Shown here one piece after another: positions 25,233-34,652 of a stretch of 64,000 bases of DNA. Made by a program: the position numbers and the translations under genes. The notes under the pieces were generated by a model. The model did no database searches and was not told the origin of the DNA. It was given only the letters and a program-made list of their open reading frames with translations. The stretch is from Acidimicrobiaceae bacterium (lineage in GTDB: Bacteria > Actinomycetota > Acidimicrobiia > Acidimicrobiales > RAAP-2), in the NCBI GenBank assembly GCA_003161255.1, contig PMOQ01000091.1:1-64000 (forward strand), given 5' to 3'. Position 1 is the stretch's first letter, and each line of letters opens with the position of its first letter.

Positions 25233-26927
25233 CTATCCGAAGGTGAAGTCGTACGCCTTGATGCCGGGTGACGCCTTGAGCAACAGGGTCGCATCGGACA
25301 GGGACCCGTGGAACAACGTATAGAGCTTCGGGATGCCGCTCACATCGATCGTCTGAGTGTGGGCGCCGTTGATCGAAACCTCGAGGGTCCCGGTTCCCCC
25401 GAGCACGAGGTAGACGTCGTCGGCCTGAAATCCGAGCTCGAGTTGCGCGTTCGGCCCGGCCGTCGCCTCCTGGGCGTGGTCCGTCCACGTACCCGACAGG
25501 CCGAGGCCGCCCCCCGGGAGGCTCGGCGGGAACTGGTAGACGGCGGGGGTGTCGGGGGCGACGTTGTCGTCGGGGAGCAGGTATTGGAGCCGTGCGTACC
25601 CGACGTAGGTCTCCGGGCTGATGGCGGCGGTCGGCGTCTTGTCTGCGACGTCGGTCGGCCGCGGGAGGGCGATGCCCGGGTGGGCGGCGGTGAGCAGCTG
25701 GCGGATCAGCGACTCGGTCCCCGAATAGTCGCCCTCACCGAACCCGATGTGACGGACGTCGCCGCTGGCGTCGATCAGGTAGTCGGCGGGCCATGCCTCG
25801 TTGTCATAGGCGTTCCACGTGTCGTAGTTGTTATCGATGGCGATCGGGTAGTGCACGCCCAGCTGCACGGACTCGGTGCGCACGTTCGACAGCACGTGCT
25901 CGAACGCGAATTCGGGCGTGTGCACCCCCACCACCACGAACCCGTCTCTCGCGTAGGTCTTGTACCAGGACTCGACGTGGGGAAGCGCGCGCTGGCAGTT
26001 GATGCACGAGTAGGTCCAAAAGTCGACCAGGACCACCTTGCCCCGCAACCCGGCGAGGGTGAGCGGCTTGCCGCCCGGGGTGTTCAGCCACGCGGTGATC
26101 CCCTTGAACGCCGGTGCCTTCCCGCAGCTCACCAGTCCGGACGTGGCCGGCTTGCACTTTGCGAGCGAGGTGTGGCCGTTGCCGGTGAGGTTCCCGAGCT
26201 CCTGGCGAACGGCGGCCGAGCCCTCGATACGGTTCTGCAACGCGCTCGTATACCCCGGAAGATCGCGTTGCAACCCGGCGAACACGTTCAGCCCGATGGC
26301 CAGGGCCATGCCGATGAGGACGACCCCGCTCACCTGCCGTAGCCGCGGCCCGCTCTCCCGCAGCGTCTTCACCCGTCTGGTGAGCTCGTTGCCAGCCAGC
26401 GCGACCGCGAGCAGCGGGACCGCGGCACCGGCCCCGAACGCGACGGTGAGGAACACTGCGGTCAGGCCGACCCGGTGGGTCGCGCCGACGACGGTGATCG
26501 CGGCCAGGACCGGGCCCGCACACGGGACGAACAGCACCCCGAGGCCCAGGCCGAGGACGAACCCGCCCGCCTTCCCACTGGGCTGGCGAGAGCCGATCCT
26601 CGCGAACGGGCGCTCCAAAAGTGCGGCCAACGGCGGGAAGATGAACCCGAGGCCGACGAGGATCAGCAGGGCGATGCCGGCGTCGCGGAGGAAGTCCTGG
26701 GGCAGGTGGAAGAGGGAGATGATCTCGGAACCGGCCAGGATCAGCAGGCTGAAGCTCAGGACCAGCCCGCCGACCACGGCCAACGGCCGGGCTCGGGACT
26801 TGAGCGATGGCGCGGTGCCCGGAGTGGTCGCACCGGCCACCAGGATCACCGGAAGCACCGGGAGGATGCAGGGCGAGATGCCGCAGACGATCCCGGCTAC
26901 GAAGCCGATCCCGATGAGCTCGACCAT
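25233..26927 (-). CDS. dipZ: DipZ-type CcdA-thioredoxin fusion protein
   Basis: 564-aa integral membrane protein. Residues about 1-230 are a six-TM CcdA/DsbD-beta domain with the early SPCILPVLPVI motif and a second Cys-Pro region (VPCAGPVLA) supplying the redox cysteine pair. After a periplasmic linker comes a TlpA-like thioredoxin domain with WTYSCINCQ (cysteines about 306 and 309). The last 150 residues are a beta-rich DipZ C-terminal domain. It carries electrons from cytoplasmic thioredoxin across the membrane for extracytoplasmic thiol reduction, e.g. cytochrome c maturation. Confidence 0.9.
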   Translation of the reverse strand: MVELIGIGFVAGIVCGISPCILPVLPVILVAGATTPGTAPSLKSRARPLAVVGGLVLSFSLLILAGSEIISLFHLPQDFLRDAGIALLILVGLGFIFPPLAALLERPFARIGSRQPSGKAGGFVLGLGLGVLFVPCAGPVLAAITVVGATHRVGLTAVFLTVAFGAGAAVPLLAVALAGNELTRRVKTLRESGPRLRQVSGVVLIGMALAIGLNVFAGLQRDLPGYTSALQNRIEGSAAVRQELGNLTGNGHTSLAKCKPATSGLVSCGKAPAFKGITAWLNTPGGKPLTLAGLRGKVVLVDFWTYSCINCQRALPHVESWYKTYARDGFVVVGVHTPEFAFEHVLSNVRTESVQLGVHYPIAIDNNYDTWNAYDNEAWPADYLIDASGDVRHIGFGEGDYSGTESLIRQLLTAAHPGIALPRPTDVADKTPTAAISPETYVGYARLQYLLPDDNVAPDTPAVYQFPPSLPGGGLGLSGTWTDHAQEATAGPNAQLELGFQADDVYLVLGGTGTLEVSINGAHTQTIDVSGIPKLYTLFHGSLSDATLLLKASPGIKAYDFTFG

Positions 26928-27062
26928 CCGATGGGTCCTCCGATTACATGGGTCCGGGAGTCACGGCGACCGAATTCGCTCTTGCGAGGCTCCCGCCGGT
27001 GGACGAGCCACGGTACCGGTCGGGGCGTCGAATTTGGGGTCGCGGCGGCCGGTGAGACGGCT

Positions 27063-27082
27063 GGCCACCCACGTCGGTGGCC
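27063..27082 (-). terminator. Possible hairpin after the GNAT gene
   Basis: GGCCACC and GGTGGCC (7-bp perfect stem, 6-nt loop) lie 33 bp past the stop of the leftward GNAT gene and before the dipZ-like gene. No T-run follows on the minus strand, so termination is only suggested. Confidence 0.3.
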
Positions 27083-27114
27083 GGGCCCGATCTATGCACC
27101 TCCACCGGGTGCGT

Positions 27115-27906
27115 TCAAGTTGCCTGGCGCATGTCCAGGTGGAAGGTCTTGCACCTCCCGACCGGTTGGAAGCCGATCTTCTGGTACAGCGTCTTGGGCC
27201 AGTCGTTGTCGTCGGCCACGATGAAGATCAACTCCGAACCCGTCGAGAGCGCGACGGCGTTTGTGACGAGCGCCCGGGCATATCCTCGACCGCGTGCCTC
27301 GGGCGTTGTGTAGACGTCTTCGACCCACGCGATCGGCCCGTCGATCCGGAGCTTGGTGATCGCGAGCGGAGAACCCTGCTCGTCGACGAACCCAAAGCGT
27401 CGCTCGCCGAGCAGTCGACCCTCTCGGCGGTTGTACTCGTCGATCTGATCGAGCGCCTCCTCCGAGCTGCTGGGCCGCTCCTCGATGAGCCACTCCCGCA
27501 TGAGGACGAGCATCTGGTCCTCGATGATCTCGGTGATCGCGCTCGTGTCGACCTCGCGGTCGGGTGGTTGGGCGATCACCATGATCACCTCGGTATCGAC
27601 GGTCCAGCCCGCGTCGCGCAACGACCCTTCGAGCTCGTCGGCCGTCGGCTCGTGCTCGATCATGACGTGCCGGTACGGGAGTCCGGACAGGACCTCGTCG
27701 ACGACGACGAGCAGGTCCGGAAACGAGATCGGCTCGTAGACCTTCAGATGGTTGAGTGACCAGACCCAGGGAAGCGACGGGGTCCGCGCGACCCAGCCCG
27801 GGCCCACGAGACGCGCCTCGTCGGCCGCCGCGCCCTGGGATCGCCGGAGCTGGTCCTGGAGACGGGCCAGCGTGCCGTCGCCGGGCCAGGATCCGGCCAA
27901 TGTCAT
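27115..27906 (-). CDS. GNAT family N-acetyltransferase
   Basis: 263 aa. The C-terminal half is a GNAT domain: VEDVYTTPEARGRGYARALV is motif A with the acetyl-CoA pyrophosphate loop (RGRGYA), and YQKIGFQPVG is motif B. The N-terminal half is a degenerate GNAT-like region (LVGPGWVARTPSLPWVWSLN) seen in actinobacterial two-domain proteins. Substrate unknown. Confidence 0.85.
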   Translation of the reverse strand: MTLAGSWPGDGTLARLQDQLRRSQGAAADEARLVGPGWVARTPSLPWVWSLNHLKVYEPISFPDLLVVVDEVLSGLPYRHVMIEHEPTADELEGSLRDAGWTVDTEVIMVIAQPPDREVDTSAITEIIEDQMLVLMREWLIEERPSSSEEALDQIDEYNRREGRLLGERRFGFVDEQGSPLAITKLRIDGPIAWVEDVYTTPEARGRGYARALVTNAVALSTGSELIFIVADDNDWPKTLYQKIGFQPVGRCKTFHLDMRQAT

Positions 27907-28094
27907 CTCGCCCGCTCGTCGATCACCGGTCTCGGGACGATAGCGGCCGGGCGCGGCGAACGGGCCGGCCCGATCGAGCGGGAGGACGGCCGAAGGACGC
28001 CTGGCCCTTGCGGTGAACGAGCGTCGTCGCTTTCAGGGCGACGATGGCATTTCGAAGCACGAAGCCGTTGCCTCCGAAAGGGGCGACGGCGAGT

Positions 28095-29030
28095 TCACGC
28101 CGCCTTTGCGCGGCGGCGGGAATCGGCAAGGATCGTCGGCGGGACCGGCCGCAGATCGTGGACGACCCCGATCCGCTGGAGCCCTCGGAGGATCAACCAC
28201 GTCGGATCCAGCTCCCAGACGTTGAAGCCCGCCCGCGCGCCGGCCGGGAAGCGATGGTGATTGTTGTGCCACCCCTCCCCGAGTGTCGCGAGCGCAAGCC
28301 ACCAGTTGTTGTGGCTGGCGTCGTTCGTCTCGAACCGCCGCTGCCCGATGCGGTGACCGAGTGAGTTCACGGCGAACGTCAACTGGTAGACGAGGACCGT
28401 CGAGATGCAGAAGCCCCACACGAGCATCTGGGGGCCCGAGGTGTGCAGGCCCGGCCACAGCCACCCGAGCAGGTAGCCCGTGCCGAGCATTGCGAGGAGG
28501 GTCACCGCGGGGACGACGTGGTGATACCGGTCGAGAAGCCGCATCTCGCGGTACGCAGCCAGGTCGGCCACGAGCTCTGCGTCGGTGGCCTGGTTGGCCG
28601 GCGCGAACATCCAAAAGACGTGGCTGTAGGCGAGACCGTCTTGGACCGGCGAGTGCGGGTCGCCGGGGCGGTCCGTCGCCCGGTGGTGGCGGCGGTGGTG
28701 GGCCGACCACCAGAGCGGGCCGCGCTGGGCCGCCGACGCGGCGACACAGGCGCCCACGAACTGGACCGAGCGCGAGACCTTGAACGCCCGATGTGAGAAG
28801 CAGCGGTGGTAGAACGCGGTGATCCCGAACATCCGGACGAGGTACATGCCCACGCAGACGGCGACGGCGACGGGGCTCCACCCCACCCAGATGACCGCGA
28901 TGCAGGACAGGTGGACGAGGAGGAAGGGGACGCCCAGCTTCCAGGACCCGCCAATTGATTCGGTCTTGGCCGCGACGGGCGCCTCGATGCGCGGGGCCCG
29001 CTGGACGCTCAGGGTGTCGGTGGTCATCAT
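28095..29030 (-). CDS. Acyl-CoA (delta-9-type) fatty acid desaturase
   Basis: 311-aa membrane di-iron desaturase. The three histidine boxes are HRCFSH (75-80), HHRRHH (111-116) and HNNHHR (255-260), the order and spacing of stearoyl-CoA desaturases, with four hydrophobic segments between them. It introduces a double bond into a saturated acyl chain, adjusting membrane fluidity; the electron donor is not encoded next to it. Either of two adjacent ATG codons (29030, 29027) may be the start. Confidence 0.93.
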   Translation of the reverse strand: MMTTDTLSVQRAPRIEAPVAAKTESIGGSWKLGVPFLLVHLSCIAVIWVGWSPVAVAVCVGMYLVRMFGITAFYHRCFSHRAFKVSRSVQFVGACVAASAAQRGPLWWSAHHRRHHRATDRPGDPHSPVQDGLAYSHVFWMFAPANQATDAELVADLAAYREMRLLDRYHHVVPAVTLLAMLGTGYLLGWLWPGLHTSGPQMLVWGFCISTVLVYQLTFAVNSLGHRIGQRRFETNDASHNNWWLALATLGEGWHNNHHRFPAGARAGFNVWELDPTWLILRGLQRIGVVHDLRPVPPTILADSRRRAKAA

Positions 29031-29130
29031 CGGCTAACCGGGACCGTAGGCGATGTGGCGGGGTCGACGGGACAGGTTCACCGGTCGGTCACGGACGGAA
29101 TGACCCGTAGTGACCGGGCGGACCTCGGAT

Positions 29131-31113
29131 CTAGGGGTTGATGAAATCCGGGACCCCCGACGTCCTCTCGTTCGTCTCGCCCCGGGCGAACCCGAACAGC
29201 TCGTCGGCCGGCATCGGCCTCGCCGCGAAGTAGCCCTGGAGCACGCCGTATCCGAGCCCGGCCATGTCGCGGGCCAGCTCCTGGGTCTCGACCCCCTCTG
29301 CGACCGCGACGAGCCCGAGGCGCTTGGCCAGGTCCGAGACGGTTCGGACGATCGCGAGGTCGTTGTGGGACTCCCGGGAGCGGCGGACGAACTGCTGATC
29401 CACCTTGATCTCGTCGAGCGGCATCTCGGGCAGCGCCGACAGCGAGGTGTAGCCGCTCCCGAAGTCGTCCACCGAGATCCGGATGCCCAGCGACTGCAGC
29501 GGCCTCAGGCGTTTGACCGCGCTGGTGAGATCGGCTGCGGCCGTCTCGGTGATCTCGAGGGTCAGACAGGCCGCAGGGAGCCGGCGGGATCGGATCTCGT
29601 CCATGACCCAGTCGGTCAGGCCGGGCCGGGTCAGCGTCACCGGGGAGAGGTTCACCGAAACCGAGATCGTGAGGCCGGCCCGTCGCCACCCCACCTGGGC
29701 GTCGAGCGCCTGGGGAAGGATCCACTCGGTGAGCCGGTTGATCAGGCCGATCCGCTCGGCCAGGGGAATGAAGACGCCCGGAGGGACGTCACCCCGCGCC
29801 GTGCTGTGCCACCGGAGCAGGGCTTCGGCGCCGATCGTCTTGGCGGTCCGAGCGTCGATCTGGGGCTGGAAAACGAGGCTGAGCTCTCCCTTTTCGATCG
29901 CTGCGCCGAGGTCGGCCAACATCGCGAGGTCGTCGGCCGTGAGCGTGCGGTCGTCGGCGAGCCACATGACCGATGTTGCGCCGTCGGCAACGGCCCTCTT
30001 TGCGCTGAGAGACGCCCGGCGGAGAAGCTCGGGGGCGTCGGTCCCGTCCCACGGCGCGATCGAGATTCCCGCGTGGGCCCGAAGCGCCACCTCGACACCG
30101 TCGACCCGGTAGCGGCCGGCCGCGATCGCGCGCTCGATGGTCTGCACAAGCTCGTCGGTCGAGTGGATGGCCCATTGAGGGATCTCGGTCGAACCGTCCT
30201 CTCCCTCGAGCGTCCTCCCCCCGAGTGACTGTGCCACCACCAGCTCGGCGCCCTCGATTCGGCCGATGGTGGCCTCGGATGGCAACACCTGGCCGATGTC
30301 TTCGACGACCCGGCGGAGCAGCTCGGTGCCGGCCTGATAGCCGAGTGCCTCGATCGCGCTGTCGATGCCACGCACGAGCACCGACACCACCGCGAGCGGC
30401 CTCGTCTGGTCGCGCTCGCGGATCCGCCTGGCCATCCCGATGCCGTTTGGAAGCCCGGTCTCGGGGTCGACCGCGCCGAGGCGACGGATCGACCGGTTGA
30501 ACAGCATCACGGTGAACGGGGCGGTCGAGAGGCAGATCGACCCGGTGATCGCGGCGAACGCGGCCCGGCCGACGCCGAAGGTGCCCATCCGGGTCAGCCA
30601 CAGGCACAGGCCGATCGCAATCTGGCAGATGACGACGGTACGGAGGCGGAAGAACACGGCTGCGAAAACACCCACGGGCACGTAGAACGCCGCCGCGGCC
30701 AACGAGAGGCCGGTGCCCCGGCCCGACCACACGAGCATGGAGACCTGGCCGATCCACAACACCCCGAGGGCCCCGCACCACACGACCTTGACCCGTCGGA
30801 CCTCCAAGAGGCCGACCCACACGATCAGGGCGGACCCGCTGATGGCGAGCACCCAGCTCCGGTGGGCGTCGGACGGCCACAGCACGGATGCGACCGTCCA
30901 GGAGACGACGGCGAGCCCGTACATCAGGCGGAGCACCGCGAGCGGGCTCAGCAGCGCGAGCGGTGAGTCGAGGGCGAACCACGACCGCGTCTTTGGGAAC
31001 AGGCGGTTGCGGACCGGTGCGCGCGACCCGAGGGGGGCGCTGGTCGCGGAGCTTGCGACCGGGATGGGGGTGGCCCACCGGCGCCACGAGTCCGGGCTCG
31101 TCTGTGTCTTCAT
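29131..31113 (-). CDS. Membrane EAL phosphodiesterase with degenerate GGDEF domain
   Basis: About 660 aa. The N-terminus (about 40-260) has seven or eight TM helices, probably a sensor. The GGDEF region is degenerate: the signature site reads IEGAELVV, so diguanylate cyclase activity is not expected. The EAL domain looks intact: GAEALLRWH, LEITET, SVDDFGSGYTSL and DEIKVDQQFV, all residues needed for metal binding and c-di-GMP hydrolysis. The ATG at 31113 is the likely start. It should lower c-di-GMP in response to an unknown signal. Confidence 0.88.
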   Translation of the reverse strand: MKTQTSPDSWRRWATPIPVASSATSAPLGSRAPVRNRLFPKTRSWFALDSPLALLSPLAVLRLMYGLAVVSWTVASVLWPSDAHRSWVLAISGSALIVWVGLLEVRRVKVVWCGALGVLWIGQVSMLVWSGRGTGLSLAAAAFYVPVGVFAAVFFRLRTVVICQIAIGLCLWLTRMGTFGVGRAAFAAITGSICLSTAPFTVMLFNRSIRRLGAVDPETGLPNGIGMARRIRERDQTRPLAVVSVLVRGIDSAIEALGYQAGTELLRRVVEDIGQVLPSEATIGRIEGAELVVAQSLGGRTLEGEDGSTEIPQWAIHSTDELVQTIERAIAAGRYRVDGVEVALRAHAGISIAPWDGTDAPELLRRASLSAKRAVADGATSVMWLADDRTLTADDLAMLADLGAAIEKGELSLVFQPQIDARTAKTIGAEALLRWHSTARGDVPPGVFIPLAERIGLINRLTEWILPQALDAQVGWRRAGLTISVSVNLSPVTLTRPGLTDWVMDEIRSRRLPAACLTLEITETAAADLTSAVKRLRPLQSLGIRISVDDFGSGYTSLSALPEMPLDEIKVDQQFVRRSRESHNDLAIVRTVSDLAKRLGLVAVAEGVETQELARDMAGLGYGVLQGYFAARPMPADELFGFARGETNERTSGVPDFINP

Positions 31114-31227
31114 CACCACCGACCTGGGTCTGAAATCGCGCGCAATGCTAGGGGGTGGCCCGCCCGGAACCGGGGACCCGCGACGCCGATGGCCCTGCTC
31201 CAGGGGGGCGCCGGGGTCGGCGAGCGA

Positions 31228-32061
31228 CTACCGCGCGCCGACGTGCTCGGTGATCAATTGGGCGGTCAGCTTCGGCTGGGCCACAACGAGGTTGTGGGGG
31301 CCGTCGATCACATGCACGGCGGTCCTCGGGTAGCCGGCCAACCGGGCCTCGATCACCTCGGAAGCAGCCCACTGGTCGTCATTGCCGTGGATGAACAGCC
31401 GCCGCACCCCGGCGCTCGCCTCGAGCACGTCGTCCTGGCGGAAGTGGACCATGCAATTGAAGAGACTGGACTTGAAGGCGCCATAGCGGGCCCGGAGGGC
31501 GTCCGCTGCCACGGGCCGTGAGTACAGAGCCGAGTTGCCGCCGAAGAGTCCGGCCACATGGCGGCCGATCCCCCACGTGACGGGGGTGACGATCGCGGCG
31601 ACGATCGGGTGCCGCAGGGTCAGGCGGATCCACATGTTGTGCGCAAGCGCCTTCCGTGCCTCGGGCTCCGAGGAGTAATAGGGAAACCCGATGCCGATGA
31701 GCCCGCTCACCTCGGCGGGCCAGCGACGGGCGAACTCGAGCATGAGGTTGGATCCCATCGAGAGCCCGACGAAGACGTGGGGCGGCTCTATCCCCGCCTT
31801 TTGCAGGGTGCGCCTGATCGTTTCGACGTGCGCCGCGGGCGTGTAGGTGGTCCGCGGCTTGGGCGAGTGCCCATAGCCGAGGAGATCGACGCTGGTGAGA
31901 GTGAAGTGCGGCTCGAGTTCGGGCGAGATCTCGTCCCACACCATGTGGCTCCCTGCGACGCCGTGGAGGAGCACCAATCGTGGACCGCTGCCCCGCTCGA
32001 CCGCGTGGAGCGTCGGGCCCGAGACCGCTTCGGCGGGCCGCTGACCAGGGTGATCAGGCAT
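31228..32061 (-). CDS. Alpha/beta hydrolase
   Basis: 277-aa alpha/beta-fold hydrolase. Oxyanion motif LLHGVAGSHMVW, nucleophile elbow VGLSMGSNL (Ser), acid in FIHGNDDQWAA and catalytic His in DGPHNLVV. Length fits soluble esterases or C-C hydrolases; substrate unknown. It is divergent from clpS with a short intergenic region, and convergent to nothing, as the next leftward gene is the EAL protein on the same strand. Confidence 0.88.
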   Translation of the reverse strand: MPDHPGQRPAEAVSGPTLHAVERGSGPRLVLLHGVAGSHMVWDEISPELEPHFTLTSVDLLGYGHSPKPRTTYTPAAHVETIRRTLQKAGIEPPHVFVGLSMGSNLMLEFARRWPAEVSGLIGIGFPYYSSEPEARKALAHNMWIRLTLRHPIVAAIVTPVTWGIGRHVAGLFGGNSALYSRPVAADALRARYGAFKSSLFNCMVHFRQDDVLEASAGVRRLFIHGNDDQWAASEVIEARLAGYPRTAVHVIDGPHNLVVAQPKLTAQLITEHVGAR

Positions 32062-32166
32062 CGGCCGACCTTAGCGGCCGACCCGGGAACGGCGAGTGAA
32101 GCAGGGGCGCAGAGATGCCAACCGATAGGGTGAATGGCCCGGTCCGATCAGCGCGCGGAGCTCTCC

Positions 32167-32460
32167 ATGACCCAGACGCTCGATTCGATGGTCATCAGCG
32201 AGGAAGACGTCGAGAAGCTTGTCGATGACGACGACCTGTGGGCGGTGCTCGTCTGGAACGACGACATCAACACGTTCGCTCACGTGATCAAGGCGCTGAT
32301 CGAGATCCTCAACCACACCCAGACGCGGGCCGAGCAGCTCGCCGACCGGGTCCACCGAACCGGCAAGGCCGTCGTGGCCATCCGGCCGAAGGACGAGGCG
32401 GCGGCCGCGGTGCGGCGCTTCCACAGCCGCCTCATTCAAGCCACCATGGAACCCCAGTAG
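32167..32460 (+). CDS. clpS: ATP-dependent Clp protease adaptor ClpS
   Basis: 97-aa adaptor that delivers N-degron substrates to ClpAP/ClpCP. The substrate-binding core WAVLVWNDDINTFAHVIKALIE and the C-terminal AVVAIRPKDEAAAAVRRFHS segment are typical. The ATG at 32167 has ggag 6 nt upstream and is preferred to the upstream ATG at 32134. Usually single-copy in actinobacteria. Confidence 0.95.
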   Translation: MTQTLDSMVISEEDVEKLVDDDDLWAVLVWNDDINTFAHVIKALIEILNHTQTRAEQLADRVHRTGKAVVAIRPKDEAAAAVRRFHSRLIQATMEPQ

Positions 32461-32529
32461 GGGCGGATGACATTGAGGTCGGTGCCCGCGCGAGCGGGCG
32501 GCGGGCCCGACACTCGGATCGGCGTTGAC

Positions 32530-33804
32530 CTAGCGCATCATCCGGCGCTCTGCGGCCTCGGAGTACGCAGCGAGGTCGGGCTCGGTGGCCAGGAGGTCGG
32601 CGTACTTCTTGCGGGCCTCCTCGCGCTTGGCCGGCAGGTACTCGGTCGGCCACAGGCCCGGGTGGGGCTTGTAGTCCTTCAAGACGTTGCGGGCCACCGT
32701 GACCTTGTGCACCTCGTCCACGCCGTCGGCGATGCCCATCGTCGGCGCACCCGCGTACATGGCCTGGAGCGGGGTGAGGTTGGTCGTGCCGAGGGAGCCG
32801 TAGATGTGCAGGGCCCGGAAGGACACGTCCTTCAGCACCTTCGCGCAGGTGTACTTGCACGCCGCGATCTGGGTCCGGGCCGCCTGGGTGCTCGAATTGT
32901 CGATGGTCCAGGCGGTCCAGAGCACAAGCAGCCGGAGCATGTTGATCTCGGCGTAGGAGTTCGCGATCGCCTCCTGGACCATCTGGTGGTCGGCGATCAC
33001 CTTGCCATGCGACTCCCGGCTGAGGGCCCGCTCGCACATCATGTCGAAGGCCCGCTTGCACTGGGCGATCGTGCGCATGGCGTGGTGGATTCGTCCGCCG
33101 CCGAGGCGCCGCTGCGCCAGGACCTTCGCGCCGTCCTCGGGGCCGAGCAGGTGGTCGAGCGGCACCCGGACGTCGGTGTAGCGGATGTGGTTGTGCGTCG
33201 ACGGGTACGGCATGATCTCGACGCCTGGGGTCTCGCGGGGAACGATGAAGATCCCGTTGGTGGCCATGACGAACAAGATGTCGGCGGCCCGCCCTGCGGA
33301 GGTGAACCACTTCTCGCCGTTGATGACCCACTCCTCGCCGTCGCGCACGGCCACGGTCTTGAACATGCTGGGGTCCGAGCCGCCGTGGGGCTCGGTCATC
33401 GAGTAGGCCGAGAAGATCTCCTGGCGAAGCAGGGGGAAGAGCCAGCGCTCCTTTTGCTCGTCGGTCCCGTAGGCAGCCAGCAGTTCCATGTTCCCGGTGT
33501 CGGGTGCGGCGGTGCCGAAGATGGCCGGGGCGGAGCCGTAGCGACCGAGGATCTCGTTGACGAGGGCCAGCTTCAGCTGCCCGAAGCCCGGGCCACCGAG
33601 CTCCTCGTCCAAGAACAGCGCCCACAGGCCCTGGTCCTTCACCTGCTGCTTCAGCGGATCGACGATCGCCTTCACCTTCGGGTGACGCGACCGGACGGCG
33701 CCGGGGAACACGAGGTCGAGCGGCTCGATCTCCTCCTTGCAGAACTTCTCGACCCAGTCGAGCTTTTCTTGGAACTCGGGTTCAGTCGAGAAGTCCCAGG
33801 CCAT
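32530..33804 (-). CDS. Acyl-CoA dehydrogenase
   Basis: 424-aa FAD enzyme that oxidises acyl-CoA to the 2,3-enoyl-CoA. FAD/substrate segments: AYSMTEPHGGSDPS, NGEKWFTSAGRAADI, and the C-terminal YGSLGTTNLTPLQAMYAG region. The arrangement, with a divergent TetR gene 138 bp away and an inverted repeat between, suggests that the regulator controls it in response to an acyl-CoA or related ligand (inference). Confidence 0.93.
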   Translation of the reverse strand: MAWDFSTEPEFQEKLDWVEKFCKEEIEPLDLVFPGAVRSRHPKVKAIVDPLKQQVKDQGLWALFLDEELGGPGFGQLKLALVNEILGRYGSAPAIFGTAAPDTGNMELLAAYGTDEQKERWLFPLLRQEIFSAYSMTEPHGGSDPSMFKTVAVRDGEEWVINGEKWFTSAGRAADILFVMATNGIFIVPRETPGVEIMPYPSTHNHIRYTDVRVPLDHLLGPEDGAKVLAQRRLGGGRIHHAMRTIAQCKRAFDMMCERALSRESHGKVIADHQMVQEAIANSYAEINMLRLLVLWTAWTIDNSSTQAARTQIAACKYTCAKVLKDVSFRALHIYGSLGTTNLTPLQAMYAGAPTMGIADGVDEVHKVTVARNVLKDYKPHPGLWPTEYLPAKREEARKKYADLLATEPDLAAYSEAAERRMMR

Positions 33805-33882
33805 ACCAATTCTCCTTGCGTCTCGGCGCCTCGTATGCGCCGTCGTCGGGGTGTCGCGATCGCTGCGAGCTGACTAAAGCGG

Positions 33883-33903
33883 CTGCCTGACAATACCAGG
33901 CAG
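33883..33903. promoter_or_regulatory. Inverted repeat operator between acyl-CoA dehydrogenase and TetR gene
   Basis: CTGCCTG-acaatac-CAGGCAG: perfect 7-bp arms, 7-nt spacer, in the divergent intergenic region 40 bp before the TetR start. This is the form and place of a TetR-family operator. Confidence 0.55.
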
Positions 33904-33942
33904 GCGCCTTATTCGCCCAGCCGCGCGGCTAGCCTGCCACGG

Positions 33943-34632
33943 ATGGAGCGGACCACCGAGCCGACGCGCGAGCGCATCCTGGCGGCGGCCGAGGGGCTGT
34001 TCGCAGCCCACGGCGTCGACGGGGTCAGCCTGCGCGAGATCACCCGCGTCTCGGGGACCCGCAATACCGTCGGGCTCCAGTACCACTTCAAGGACCGCAA
34101 CGGCGTGCTGCGGGCGATCCTGGCCAAACACCTGATCGACGTTGACGCTCGCCGCGACGCCCTCCTCGACCAGTGCCGGGACGACGGGGGCGGTGACCTG
34201 CGCGCGATCACGGCGGCCCTGGTGATGCCGTCAGCGGCGAAGCTGTCCGATCCCGACGGCGGGCCCGATTTTCTGCAGATCTACGCCGAGCTGCTTAACC
34301 GGCCGCGTGGCGAGGAGACGCTGGCCGTCGGTGAGGGTCGAACAAGTCTCGACCGCTGGCGGGCCGAGGTCGCCCCGCTCCTCCATCCCGAGGCGGTCCG
34401 CCTACACCGGCGCTTCACCGCCATCCGCCTGGCCGCGGCCGAGCTGGGCCGGCGGGCCGCGTCGGGGCCGCACACCGACGACCGCCTCTTCGTGGGTCAC
34501 CTGATCGACCTGGTCAGCTCGGTGCTCGCCGCCCCGGTGTCCGAAGAGACCGTGCGATTGGCCGACGAGCGGGACCGGAACCGGGCCGGGAAGCGCCGCC
34601 CGAATCGCGAGGCGGTCGGCGCAACCGGCTGA
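33943..34632 (+). CDS. TetR/AcrR family transcriptional regulator
   Basis: 229 aa. N-terminal HTH: REILAAAEGLFA-like helix 1 (RERILAAAEGLFAAHG), then VSLREITRVSGTRNTVGLQYHFKDRNGVLRAI, the conserved TetR recognition helix and Y-H-F motif. The C-terminal ligand domain is variable. Transcribed away from an acyl-CoA dehydrogenase gene, with a candidate operator between them. Confidence 0.9.
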   Translation: MERTTEPTRERILAAAEGLFAAHGVDGVSLREITRVSGTRNTVGLQYHFKDRNGVLRAILAKHLIDVDARRDALLDQCRDDGGGDLRAITAALVMPSAAKLSDPDGGPDFLQIYAELLNRPRGEETLAVGEGRTSLDRWRAEVAPLLHPEAVRLHRRFTAIRLAAAELGRRAASGPHTDDRLFVGHLIDLVSSVLAAPVSEETVRLADERDRNRAGKRRPNREAVGATG

Positions 34633-34652
34633 AGCGGCAATAGTTCCTCATT

